A stretch of 64,000 bases of DNA from Lonicera japonica. Lineage: Eukaryota > Streptophyta > Magnoliopsida > Dipsacales > Caprifoliaceae. Under the pieces are notes generated by a model. It searched no databases, had not been told where the DNA came from, and was given only the letters and a program-made list of their open reading frames with translations. A program made the translations under genes and the position numbers. Positions 1 through 12,030 of this stretch are shown here, in pieces (position 1 is the first letter of the stretch; each line of letters begins with the position of its first letter). The DNA is taken from the NCBI GenBank assembly GCA_021464415.1, contig CM038469.1, positions 27,707,736 to 27,771,735 of the forward strand, in the 5' to 3' direction.

Positions 1-549
1 ACCAAAAATATATACCACCATATTTACCAAAAAAGTGTAGCGTTCATGCACATTATTAACAAAAAGTATGCAAACGGAAAAAAAATATTTGTATTCGTAA
101 TGTCTATACAAAAAATCAAATGTTTTCCTTGTCGTTACGAACTCAAAATTTGCCATAAGTTCGATACATGATCCTCCGAAAAGTAGATGTATCAATCCCC
201 ACCAAATAAGGCCATCTAAGCCCAGTCATAACGTAAGCCTATTAAGAAAGAAATTATAAACAATTTTAGAAAATAAATTAATTGAACTTCACAAGTAAAA
301 AACTAAAAGCAAAAAGTAAGAAAATAATGAATGCATGTTACCGTGTTATTTATTCCCCATCCACAAAGTCGAGTTAAATGAATACGTCTCCATTCATCAA
401 CTTTATCAGGCCAATACTGTGGAAAAAATTGCAAAGTAATTAATCAACTATTTTTTTTTAAATATATACATAACACGTGTAAATTATAAGACTAATAAAA
501 GGTGAACCAAAAATAAACTGTCATAGCAGAACTTCGAGATATACAACAT
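1..549. other. Non-coding flank of the Helitron relic
   Basis: AT-rich sequence without a credible reading frame. It lies downstream of the Helitron helicase 3' end (minus strand) and should contain the element's 3' terminus if that survives. I could not identify a convincing CTRR-type end with a preceding hairpin here. Confidence 0.4.
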
Positions 550-1286
550 TCAATGCTGAGTTGTTGTGGAATTCAGGAGGAGAACGCAAATACGGCTAGA
601 ACTCGTACATCTCGACATAGCCACGTATAATTGCCCATGGCTAAAGATCGGTGTATGCAAATCAACCCGGACAAATTTTATGGACTGGCCTTGAGATTTA
701 TTCATTGTCATTGTATATGCCAATTAGATTGAAATTGACGCCTTGTTATTTTAAGTGGCAACTCAGACGAAGATGGAGTTAAGAAAATTCGTGGAATGAA
801 CGCTAAGTTACCATGCTTATCTCCAATTAATATTTTAGCTTAAATTACAAAATCTTCGCAATTGACTATAATAAGTCTAGTTCCGTTACAAAGATCATCT
901 TTACGTGCAATGTTTCTTAGTAGCATAATTGGGGCACCCACTTTAAGATCCAGTTTAAATGAGGGTAGACCAGAGGGATTAAGAATGTTTAAAAACTCAT
1001 TTGGGTACCGATGTGTAATACCTGGGTTTACAACCTCGTCTTCTACCATTTTATCTACAGCTAAGTATGTGAAGATTTCACCATGAAAAGTTTTCGAGGC
1101 TGATTGGTTGATGCCGCTGACATCATCATTTCTAGCAGATAAAATTGTTCTCTCATTTAGGAATTTAAATATGACCGTACTTGCCATGTCAAGTTGTAAA
1201 TAAATTACAGAAATCATATCCTCAACGGTTTGGCACTTTTGTATTGAAGTTGGAAGTATTATTATTTTTTCAGGATTTGACCCAAT
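550..1286 (-). pseudogene. Helitron RepHel, C-terminal helicase exon (decayed)
   Basis: This is the last exon of a plant Helitron Rep/helicase, a DNA helicase of the Pif1 superfamily 1 that unwinds the element during rolling-circle transposition. A splice-acceptor-like TTTTCTAG precedes position 1286. The reading then gives the family's FLNERTILSARND block, followed by GLPSFKLDLKVGAPIMLLRN and a GTRLIIVNC block. An in-frame TAA at 840-842 ends the longest frame. The same frame resumes below it with FIPRI and RRQF, then a frameshift near 726-733. After the shift come the late helicase motifs NKSQGQS and [10 protein letters not shown], at about 715-600. The match to the family is strong, and the gene is clearly dead. 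The matching upstream exons lie at 6812-10790. Confidence 0.85.
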
Positions 1287-1422
1287 CTAGAAAATGAAAT
1301 TTATGATTTTAAAAAAACAATATTATACAAAAAGAATAGCCAAATCCCCTTTCTGAGGCTCAATAGTACACACATGGATTCTAATAGGGTAACAATTTTA
1401 TAATTTATAATTTCCAGGTCCT

Positions 1423-1458
1423 CCACTGATGCAGTGCCCTCCACTGATGCAGTGCCCT
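1423..1458. repeat. 18-bp exact tandem duplication
   Basis: The unit CCACTGATGCAGTGCCCT occurs twice back to back (1423-1440 and 1441-1458). It contains the imperfect palindrome CACTGATGCAGTG. Its function is unknown. Confidence 0.85.
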
Positions 1459-2730
1459 CAGAGCTCAGGCAGTGTGTTACACGAGGGGGGGAGGCGTTCT
1501 CTAACAACTTGGCAAAAGAGCTATAGACAACTAGCGCAACCTAAGATTATTACCGTTAAAATGGTAAGAAAAAAAACTGTTATAGATCCTGGGTCCATTA
1601 TAACCTGTATTTGAAACCACTTATTAGTATTTAAACTTTTAAAGCTACTTATGAAATTATGTAACGCAATACGGTAATACCAACATCAATTTGTAAGACT
1701 ATTTGTTTTTAACATTACATGAAAGCTAGCTAGTACATATATATATATATAGTTAGGCTATACAGATATATTTTCTTACTTTAAGTAAAAGAAATGATTT
1801 CTATTTTTAGGGGTAAATTAATAAAAAAAATTGAAATTTTGTACATATGATCTATATAATGAACCTCCACCAAATTTCATAAAAAAATCTCTAGAATAGT
1901 TTCTTAGTAATTATAATCTAAGTATTATAACCCAAAAGGAAAAAAATACCATTGAGAAAGAAGGACTGACAAAATGAGAATATGTTGCAAAAGAACAAAA
2001 TGTGCAGATATAAATAAAAGATACAATGGAAATAAAGTTATTTTCTTATGAACAATATATAACCTCTAATTAGTAGTGTTCCTTGACTAGAGCCCCACAG
2101 AATCATAACTAAAAGCACAACAAATGTTGTTGTAACAGAGGTAGAACTGAACACAGACAAGCACGGTACAAGTGATATACATACATATATGAATCAAAGA
2201 AACCCCTAAAACTCAAAAACATTAAATGATAAGGCACCAGAAAAGCAAAGGGGTCATTTGTACTTTGATACCCAAAGTTTTGCCATATTTGGATCTTGGT
2301 ACCTATTTCACTTCTATTTTTTGTCCACTGTGATACCCATTTTTCACTTTTTCGTTACCTAGTCGTAAAGTACCAATTTTTGTGACCAGAATACCCTTAG
2401 GCTGATTTAATTCCTCCAATTTTTCCAACTCTATATAAAAAAAGATCGAGGCTTTTTTTTATAGGAAACGATAATTATATTGCAAAGGAAGACGTATAAA
2501 ATAATACAAGAGAAAAATTCAGGAGGACAAGAAGTCCTATATATAATTAAAAAATAACATAATCAAAAAAAGAAGTACAACCCAGCTCCAAAAGGCCAAA
2601 ACAAAATTCCCAAAACAACTCCCAGGCCAATACAAAAAATTAGCAATATATATATATATATAATACAAATCAAGGAAATACTATTCATTGATTTGACCAC
2701 TATCTTTTTTAATCCAAATGTCATAAATTA

Positions 2731-2870
2731 ATTCAACAATCCAATGGTCAAGATTGATTCAACAATCCAATGACACATAATTTGATACATTTAGAATATT
2801 AATTTATTTAGTTATGTTATCCTCTCTAACTTACAAAATTAATACATTTAGAATATTAATTTATTTAGTT
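2731..2870. repeat. Local direct repeats
   Basis: A 29-bp block beginning ATACATTTAGAATATT is present at 2785-2813 and again at 2842-2870. Just upstream, TTCAACAATCCAATG also occurs twice, about 27 bp apart. These look like small replication-slippage duplications. Confidence 0.75.
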
Positions 2871-3923
2871 GACTAGTCAACACAGTAACTTTGAGTTGAC
2901 TAGTGTAACCAAATTAGATCGTAAATTTTACTCTTTCATGATTGTATCAAGCATTTAGCCTTGTAGCATTAATGTCTCTTTCTCACTTTTTATAGGTTAA
3001 TACATCATATGTTACTTCCAAAATTCTGTTTGAGAAAGTAGTAAATTAGAGCAAAATTTTGAGCTTCGGCTTTAGGTGTGACCTTTTCAATAGGAAATAG
3101 AACAAGTTCGAGATGTTTATTGGAAACTACTGCTGCAGCCACATACATCATAATCCTATTGGACAAGTGAATTCATTGTTTAGACGTGCTTCTATTATTC
3201 ATTCATTAAGATGCCACATTCAATTATGGTCAATTTTCAGCAGTGAGTATCGAATTTGAAAATATATTTTGTGTCTCATTTTTAACTTTATTATTCTTGA
3301 TACTGTTAACTTTCCAAAATTTTGGAGAATGTTTTTATTTGCAGTGGTAGGCATTAGTATTAAATTAAAGTTCATTGCCACAAATTTTTTTTGTTATCTT
3401 GTATCTTTAGTTGATCGATCATAACCTATCGTTTAGTAGGTTTAAACCATGTGATTGTTTATGAAATCGAAGGATTCCATTAATTAAGAAGGCCCCAATT
3501 TTCAAAAGGCAATGTTAAGTAAGATACTACTATGTCTACAGGTAAAACTTTAGGGGAGAGACTTAAAAGCACAAGGGTATAAGATAACTCCTTTTAACTT
3601 GAAAATGAGTGTGTGAGCTATAAAAGAGGTATGCCTTGTAAAAGTTAACTTTTTGGCCATTGGTCACATGAGCCCGAACAAGGTAGGTTCGTGCATTGAT
3701 AGCCTATATTAGCATTCCCAAATTTAGGCTTTTGCATATATTTTAGCTATTGAAGAGTCATCTTATTTGCACCCCACGTAACCTTTCAATTTACCCCCTA
3801 ATTTGATAAACAAAACTAAAGTATAGACAAACAAGCCTTACCTCTTTTACCTGTTCAACGGTGCCCATTCACCACCTCATAGACCTATCAATGGATCGGA
3901 TCTTGATCGTATTATCCTATATC

Positions 3924-4000
3924 AATCCGATCCATTTAAGAAAAATAATCTGATCCCACTTGGTAATCCAATGGACTATTTTTCTTAAACAGATCCGATT
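3924..4000. repeat. Inverted repeat (hairpin-forming)
   Basis: AATCCGATCC...TTAAGAAAAATA on the left is mirrored by TATTTTTCTTAA...GATCCGATT on the right, separated by about 25 bp. It may be the core of a small MITE. Confidence 0.55.
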
Positions 4001-4727
4001 GAATAAATGATCCGTTTATTATATGTTGTTGAAAGTTATTGTATTAATTATTGGTTTTTTTTATAATTTTAAAATAAATGATTTTTTATAATAAATTCGA
4101 ACATATTGTCGGATTGGACATTATCAAGCTCACAAATTCGATTAGATTTTTGCTCATAGATGCTTATCATCTTTTGCTGGCTGTCTATTTTTCTAAAAAA
4201 TAGCCCGGTCATATAGCAACAATCCCTAGCAATGTGATCTAGTCTCCCGAAATGATAACAAGAAGTTGATCCTGTTTCAAAAGCGCCGTGCTAAGTTAAT
4301 GGGGTCAATGTTGTTCACCTTGTTTGGTGTTGTATTTGCATTACTAACTAATTCAATGGCATGCCTTTTATGCTTTGGAACCTAATGTTCTCCAATCATT
4401 GGTATCATATCATATCATCAAATATTGTGCTTGGTTTGGTTTGTTTCTAATATACGAGTGATCGAAGAAATTGGTTTTCTATGTTTTACATTTTTAAAGC
4501 TTTCCTTTTAGTTGCTTGTATGATTTTTGCAGTTATACAGCTATTTGTTTATATAGTTGTTTCGATCTCTATACACTGAGCTTTGTGTGGGAGAATAGTG
4601 GATGTATTGCTCCAATAGAGCACTATAATATATAATTCTCAATATTTTTTTTTACTCTTCAGCTTTGGCTACCGGTAAGGCATTGTATACCATGTTTGTC
4701 TTACTTGTTCACAATTACTCCCTCTGT

Positions 4728-5215
4728 CTTTAATTAAGAGTCCCGTTTTCTTATTATGGTAAATATGTTTTATTTTTCATCATTGATTGGGTTGAACTGA
4801 GTTTTTTTCTTAGAAAGTGGGAAATGTCAAAGTGAAACTTTTAATTTGAGGCGATTGAGTAATTATGACTAATTGGCATCAATAGTATTGTAGGCATCAA
4901 GAAAATCTCTACAGAAGTGGATTGTACCGCATGCATTGTTATTCATAACGTGGATAGTTTCTTAGTCACAAGTAACATGGATATTGCCTAGGCGTCTGTA
5001 AACATGGATAGCACATAGGCTCATTCACTTGCGTTATTTTTAGCTAGTACTCATTACATGCTGTTTTTGCTTGCCATTTTTGAAAGTATAAGGATGGCTC
5101 TCTATCTTAAACTGATAGTCCTACTTTTGTTTTGGGGAGGTTTGAAATTGATAGTCCCATTTTTCTTTTAGGAGAAAATCAATGTAACAAATTCCCTAAT
5201 ATTTTTTTTTTGCCA
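4728..5215. mobile_element. Stowaway-like MITE fragment(s)
   Basis: The segment begins with TACTCCCTCTGTCT, matching the conserved CTCCCTCYGTCC end of plant Stowaway (Tc1/mariner) MITEs with a TA target. Two 'tagtccya' type internal repeats follow near 5115-5165. A clean inverted right end was not found, so it is probably partial or nested. A similar end occurs at 46813. Confidence 0.4.
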
Positions 5216-6811
5216 TAATTCAATGATCATCATTCTTTGATTTATTTGGCATAACGAAAGAAAGTTTCTGATTATTAGATTCATATATATAAGGCTATAT
5301 TGGAGTGGAGTATTAGAGAATTTTTTTGGTGCTAAATGCATTTTGATAAAAGCATGGTTTTTGAGCAAAGTCCACTTTAGAGTCGGACCGTAGAATGTAG
5401 TCATACATGCATACAAAGATATTTTAATAGTTGTCGCCATTTTCCTTAACGCCTAGCTTTTCCCAAAATACCCCATCTAAGTCAAGACTAAATTTCTCAC
5501 ACCACAACTCTACCTTACCGTATGCTTTCATCACCAATTAAAATGGAATGTGGGTTATAAAGATCATCATATTCGTTGACTGAAAGTTACCCCCAATGTT
5601 GTTATATATGGTGTAGGGGATTGGATTCCTCTGATCTTGGAGCCTGATTGTGGGTGATGAATTTGCTTATGGTGTTTGGAATGGTTAATGAGGTAATTTG
5701 CCAGATAATGCTGCCCAAAGTTTATTGTGTAAATCACCTCATTTCAAGTTTCTTGCGGTAATTGGGGAATTACTTCGTCATCAAATATGATAATTTGTGT
5801 GATCTTCCATTTGGGTGATGGAAGAATATATTATGGAAGGGTCATTGAGTAAGAAATATAGTCTTGATTTAAAAGGGGGGTTTTAGAGAATGTTGACAAC
5901 ATGATAACAAGATGAGGTGTAAACCCATTATTAAGTGAAGATATTTCTTTTTTTGGGTCTAATTGTTTGATGAGTTGAAGTGAACCCATTTTTCCCCAAA
6001 AAATGAAGTGATACCTCATAAATAAATGGCCCAACTAGAAGAAGAGCAATGTATAACAACAAAAGTAATGGTTAGCTTATGCTAGACAGCTAGAGCAATG
6101 TATTTGGCAATCAAAAATAAAAATAAGACATGATCCTATTGCCAGGACAAATATGAATATAGTACAATTTCTTATAATAGTATTGTAGTGTCACTAAGCC
6201 AGATGGCTTTGACTATAGCCGAACAAGGTGGGTTCATGCTCACCTCAACATGGTTGGATTCTTGGGAAACTCAGTCCTCTTCCCCCTTTCCCACAATGTC
6301 GAACATTGGGTGTAATGTACTTTGGGAACCCCAATTACCTTCCCCTAAAGTCAAACAGTAGGTGTATCAATGTACGGGGTCAACAAAAAGGGAAAAAAAG
6401 AGAGAACAAAAAAAAGCCCCGCTCAAATTCCCCTCAAAATTTTGCATAAAGGATAGTGTTACATAGTTACCCTATTAGGTATGCATTGCTCATTTTCAAT
6501 CAGTATTATTCTTAAGTAAATTCGGTCTGCATTGCTCATTTTATTTAAGTAAAATTGTTGGATTATGATTTGGTTTAAAATACCTACCTTTCTTTTTTCC
6601 ATAATAGAAGAAATTTGATAAAGGCATTTGAATGTGTGGAGCTTCAATGATATTTGATTATGAATATATAGGGGGAAAAGCTTGAAGGTAATGAACATGG
6701 GAATCTTGGAGTATAGTACTAATTATCTTCTTTCTAAATGACTCTTTCTCTTCCTTTTAAACATGCGTAAGACAATGAAACTTTAACAACCAGCATCTAT
6801 AAAAAAGAGTA

Positions 6812-7725
6812 TTACTCATTTAAAAAAGCAGAGAAACTGATGTTTCCATGTGGCTCATCATTTAGGCGCATATTAACATGTAATGTTAGGACATGGATGT
6901 CTTTCCACAATATAGAGCATCTTAATGATGCTGCCACAATTTGCTCGCGAACACCTCTAAGAATAACAGGCAAGATTTGTCTGAAGTCCCTACCGAGAAT
7001 AATTGTAATACCACCAAATGTCATAACTTTATCGCGAATGTCTTGTAGGGTCCAATTAACGGCTTCAATACACTGTCGATGTTGCATTAGAACCTCATCC
7101 CATATGATTAGTCTTGCCATTCTAAATAATTCAGCATGTGATGACTGCTTAGTGAAGCCGCATAATGAGTTTTCTAACACATTTAATGGAATATAAAATG
7201 TTGAATGTGTTGTTCAACCCCTAGTTAATAATCCTGATGAAATTCCCGATGATGAAACAGAAACTACTACATCTCCCTAGATGCGACATTTTGTTGCAAT
7301 AGTATTATAAAGAAAAGTCTTTTTCAGTTCCTGCGTCGTAACTTACAAAAAAAATAATTCCCTTATTTTTGTAAATTGAAGACATAACAACACTATAGGC
7401 ACTACGTTGTCATTCGTTGAGCTGATCAATGTGATCTTGAACATTTAACTGCTCTGCTTCAAATTATAACTGACGATGTTCTTATATCAGATGATTACTA
7501 ACTACAATACTCCAATTCCCAGAACCTTGTGGCATAGGTGGGAAGTCAGACAAAACTCTTTACCTGATTCCTGAAGCAATTGATTTAGAAGGAATAAGCC
7601 ATAATCCTGAACTTGTTCATCAGTTGGAATTGTAATACCATAACTTGTACGAATTGCGAATATGAGATCATCTCATATATGCATAGAAAATTGGTTCCAT
7701 AACGCATCAGGATTTAGAGGGGAGC
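6812..7725 (-). pseudogene. Helitron RepHel, Pif1-type helicase core (decayed)
   Basis: This is the N-terminal half of the helicase domain. Near 7345-7305 the expected Walker A (GxGGTGKT) appears only as a degraded DAGTEKDF/KKTFLYN pair in two frames. Next come SSSGISSGLL and a [10 protein letters not shown] block with two in-frame stops. From 7180 a clean frame shows the Walker B LIIWDE (Asp 28, Glu 29 of that frame; 7099-7094), then [17 protein letters not shown] and [13 protein letters not shown]. Family members carry the same blocks in this order. ATPase function must be lost because Walker A is destroyed. Confidence 0.85.
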
Positions 7726-7726
7726 A

Positions 7727-10230
7727 TTATGTCAAGACAATACAAAACAATCTTCTCAACTGGGACCCTGTTCTTATTATTGCTGCTTCTCTAAGACATT
7801 GTATCCATTCTTTGTCATATTCTAAAAGACACTTAGAAACACATGCTACCTTGTACATAGGGTGAATAACATTGTTAATAGTCCTTAAGCATTCAAAAGA
7901 TTTAGGTCCTTTCACAACAGTTAGTAAAAGGCGCAAATAAAACCTTTCACCTTCATTCGGGCTGGCAAAATGCATTCTTCCGATTCGAAAACTCCTTTGT
8001 CTTTCCTTCCACAACTTTCGTCCCTTTTGCCATATAAAATATTTTAAAAACTCTAGATATGTTAGTGGATGGGCTTTGGTATTTATAAAGCAACTTGCGA
8101 AGAAAGTTGTAAGCCTTCTTTGTTGAAACTGAGCTCTATTAACAACGGTTTGAATTGATTCAATCGAATTATAAATAACATGATGTTGCCTTTTTAAGTG
8201 TACCACTAAACGCAAAATTGATGGAATTTCTTGACGTAAAGGATTATAAAAAATTCGTCATGTTGCCTCGGGTGGTCCAATATATCTTGCATCAAGGTAT
8301 TGTTTAATTTCATCAACTGCACCCAATACCACAATTGTGCAATCGTGGCCCTTGAAAATGTATTTGTGGATATACTTGACACATCTTAACCCTGCATAAA
8401 CTTCCACATTGATATGACAATTAAACATCCTGGATAGGTGTGGATTATATGGCATGACATCTCTATTATCAACTTCACATCCAGATCTAAAAGTGTGTTG
8501 TTTACCATCATTCCACCTTCGATAAATTGGATATCCATCTTGGTCCATTGTAGTTTCATCAGCCCAATCTTTGGGATATCTCATAGTGCATTTACCATTA
8601 TCATCCATATCTGATGCATTACGCTTTCGAGCACCACAAGGTCCATGAATCATACAACTTTTGATAGTTTCGTACAGTTCTAGATCAGCTATTGTATCTG
8701 CAGAAATTGAACGGTTCACCTGCTCACATGTTCGAATTTTGTCATCTTCATGAAGAAAAATAAGCAAGAGCATATGCGGAAATCCGCACTTCTGGAATTC
8801 AATAGAGAATACATGCCCCACCTTTCTTCCAAATACTTAATTTCTATTAATCTCTTTATCAAGGCAAGTCATTTTAATTCAAAGACATGGGCAACCAAAT
8901 CTGGACGATTAGAAGGAGTTTAATGTGGCAACAAAGAAGATTTAATTTCTGGCCAATTGGGATTTGCAGTCATGGTGAGAAAAATATTTGGATGCTGGAT
9001 GTATCGGGTTATAGCCATAGAATCTTAAAAAATTTTAAACATTTGTCTTGGACTATTAGCGAAAGAGGATAACAAAACAACTCGCTTCCCGACTTGATGA
9101 GCATCTAACCCATCAATAGCAAGATCAGTTAGACCTTGGTATAATTCAAAACGAAGTCATTTTTGATTAAGCCTGTAATAAGTCAACCGATTTTACTCTG
9201 TTGCTGCCCAAGCATCAATAATGAACTCTTGAAATAATTTTTCACCTCTTAAGATGGTTGAGTACTCAGTAGTTCTTTCGAACAAACGATACCCATAAAA
9301 CTACATATACATAAACCTATAATTTGAAGCTCTATTTAATACAGGATCATACTGCTTAAAATCAAGTTTTTAACCAAGTTCGCCATAGGGGAACATTAAC
9401 ACATAATGCAATGGAAAATAAGTCGGATGGCATTCGTTAATCTGCATCAATTGGTTACTCTCTCGTAATCGTACAATAATATCCCTCATCCTTGATATCT
9501 CAGCATCGTCTCCCGACAATATCACGACAATCTCATCAGAAGTTAGTAAATTGTGAGTTCGTCTATTTTTATTTGGTGCATAATGAAGGTAAGCTGGTAT
9601 GTCATGGTTGCCTAAATGGTTCAAATGTTCCCCCTCTAAAATCGAAGCAGCATGCTTGAACTTATCCAAGAATGCATTAAACCGCGAAAGATTATCTTGA
9701 ATAGTTCTAAGGACATCATTCTTTAACTGTGGATTATGTCGACTGCGGCAATCTAAAGCTTGATTAGGGGTCATGAACATACAATTGCGCATAACTCGGA
9801 TCTTGACCATGTGGAGGTTTAAGAGCACATGTTCAGTGTTGTAACTCCCCATGAATTATGAATGATGTAGGACCCTACCATGAAGCACTCTATCTTCCAT
9901 TTGGACACCCAAGCTTGTAAATGCATTTGATGCATTGTACAGCCGGGTATAACTTTGAAACGACTTTGATTGAATATCATTACCATCATATAATGCTTTA
10001 ATTTCAGGAGGTAGTGCGATGAGAAATGACAAATAAATCTTACTTTGCAAACAACATGATCCAAATAATGGATGTTCACCAAACGAAATTGATAACATTT
10101 CAGCACTCCTATGCAATGCATAATAATGAGAGCATGTATTATCCATTAAACCCAAATAATTTCTCCCTGAGTTAGGATGCACTCGAGGGTTAACAATAGC
10201 AGTTAAGCGCGCATCATTGGAAGAAGTTGA
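7727..10230 (-). pseudogene. Helitron RepHel, N-terminal region and Rep (HUH/Y2) domain (decayed)
   Basis: The Rep endonuclease part of a plant Helitron, which nicks DNA and joins it through tyrosines. Starting near 10230 after an acceptor-like TTTTTAAG, the reading shows the family N-terminal blocks: FGEHPLFGSCCLQSKIY, EIKALYDGND and NAFTSLGVQMEDRVLHGR. A frameshift near 9856 leads into NPQLKNDVLRTIQDN and ECHPTYFPLHYVLMFPYGE. From 9370 to 8822 the frame is stop-ridden but still reads LTMTANPNWPEI. From 8821 to 7727 one frame is open except for a TGA at 8258-8260. The two catalytic tyrosines survive (KYIHKYIFKG; 8374-8360). The HUH motif reads PHML, so its second His is lost. Confidence 0.88.
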
Positions 10231-10329
10231 CTTAAAAAGAAGTGTTTTGTAAAAATGACTTAACTTTAAAAAAAAAATTAATAAGTATCTCTCAAAGAAC
10301 ACTATTTCTCTAATTGTAAATGAAATTAC

Positions 10330-10790
10330 CTAATATTATTCAAAACTAGTTGATGCAACGGAGGAACAGTAACATTATCATTCAAAGATGACGAAGTTGA
10401 AAAAATAGAATTGTCTAGCTGAGATTGAATAGTTATATGAGTACCATATGGCTCACTACTTGATTGTGAGTCTAAAGAATTTGGCACTTGAAGATGCATA
10501 GTAGAAGGACCAGGTTGAAGAAATAATTGGTGTTTATAAAATTGATTTTTGAGTTTTGAACATTCTCGTTCATAAGCAAGGCATTATGCTGGCCTAGGGG
10601 TTAAACCAGGAAAGAATCTTGGTAGGCTTGGCTCTTGTTGCTTGGACTAAAGTTCTTTTCCTTGCTATTCTCTTTCGCGACGCAAACGTTGTGCAAGTTA
10701 TCTTGGTTGCATTTCATTGCGTTTCCTTTCTTGCCTTTTACGTTGAGCCAGTACAACTTTAGAAAGAACATTGCTATTGGGTCCCTAAAA
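10330..10790 (-). pseudogene. Helitron RepHel, N-terminal exon (decayed)
   Basis: The minus strand reads a basic, glutamine-rich N-terminus (RKRQERKRNEM, later AYERECSKLKNQF and PPLHQLVLNNI). It ends at a donor-like TTAG|GTAATT at 10330. Four in-frame stops (10700-10698, 10667-10665, 10649-10647, 10586-10584) fall where a Gln-rich Helitron leader would be expected, so C-to-T decay of CAA/CAG is a plausible cause. The next exon begins at 10230 after a roughly 100-bp intron. Confidence 0.65.
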
Positions 10791-10914
10791 ATGAAGAACT
10801 TTAAGCTCATTGAATCCAAAATCCTAAAAAAGTTTGTCTTCACTCTCGAAATCAAACAATGATAATACCATTATAATAATGGGATGCATTAATTTTTTTT
10901 AAATATTTATTTTT

Positions 10915-12030
10915 GAATATATTGGTGAATGATTAAGGTTGACAAATTAACCCACCCCGACCTTAATAAAGTGGTGAAACGGGTTCAAATTTAAGTATAT
11001 CATAAATGGGAGCAAATTTGATTTTTTCAATAAAAAACCATCTCAATCTGGTCAGTTCAAATATATCTTTTGGTATATCGAATTCGACTTTAGCTAACCA
11101 CGACGCTTGACAGTTAAATAGGTTGTGTATACAGTTGTTTTAATATATGTTTTGGGTTGCACGCTGTTTAGATATTAGGTATTTTTTACTCAATCTCACT
11201 ATTTTTTAAATGCTAATTTTTTTTACGTCGCAGTGATGTTCGGTAAGGTCAATACCTAGTTTAATTACAATAAATAAGATAAATTATGGGCTATTAGATG
11301 TGTTGTTGAAACATCAAATCAAAGAAGTCAATCAATTATTTTCTACTATTATTCCATTAATCTACTTTATCACTTTCTTTCTCATTAATTACTTTTAAAA
11401 TTTTAAAATACATTAACTTTAAATTCAAATAATCAAAATTATTATAATTAGCATATTTGAAATAAGTTATATTTTTTTTTAAAAAAAATTACTTTTATGA
11501 ACCAGTTTTACCATATGTTTATTAAAAGGGACGTTCTCCTTAGTTACAATTGCTTTTGGCGGAAATTAAGAAAATGTGACTATTAGTTGCACCACAGTGC
11601 CTTTGGCATGAGCTACCCCTAATTGTGATAAATTTGTTTCAGTATATATTGGCGAATGATTTTTAAAAATGTTTATTTTTGCATATATTGGTGAATGATT
11701 TTTAAAAATATTTATTCCAGTTTTTCAATTAAAAACCATCTCAATTTGTTCGGGTTGAATATATTTTTTGGCATATTGATTTCAACTTTACGGGTAAATC
11801 AGTTGATATCTCTATCTATGATAGGACATTAATATGGGTTCAGGAAAAGCTCGGTCTGTTATAGTGTGATTGCTGTTGATATAGTTTTCTTAATGTCGTC
11901 TATTATGGATTACACAATGTTTAGATATATTTTTTTCATTATCACTAAGTTTCAACTGTTAATATATTTTTTATGTCGCCATGCTGTTTGGCAAAAACAA
12001 TACCTAGTAAGAAATAAATAAAAGATAGCA
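10915..12030. repeat. Diverged direct duplication
   Basis: A block at about 10915-11280 (TATATTGGTGAATGATT..., AAAAACCATCTCAATYTG, TTTAGATAT, a cytosine-poor stretch and CAATACCTAGT) recurs in the same order at about 11640-12010, offset by roughly 730 bp. Both copies are diverged. It is probably two copies or ends of one unidentified element. Confidence 0.55.
11585..11623 (+). mobile_element. Helitron-like 3' terminus
   Basis: The hairpin GTGCC-TTT-GGCAT is followed by GAGCTACCCCTAAT, which fits a Helitron 3' end (stem-loop, short spacer, CTRR then T). The same hairpin core occurs at 34085-34100 on the other strand. The matching 5' TC end was not located. Confidence 0.4.

Larger units (their letters stand above)
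1287..6811. other. 5.5-kb intron/insertion block between Helitron helicase exons
   Basis: This stretch separates the helicase Walker B exon from the C-terminal exon. It starts (minus-strand sense) after the MRLNDEP block and ends at the acceptor near 1287. I see no supported protein gene in it. It holds short tandem and inverted repeats and a Stowaway-like segment, listed separately, plus an A-rich segment near 2450-2500 that resembles a minus-strand LINE 3' end. It is much longer than an ordinary Helitron intron, so insertions into an intron are likely. Confidence 0.5.

Noticed and set aside
6840..7196. Plus-strand 118-codon ORF
   Set aside because: Antisense of the helicase Walker B exon.
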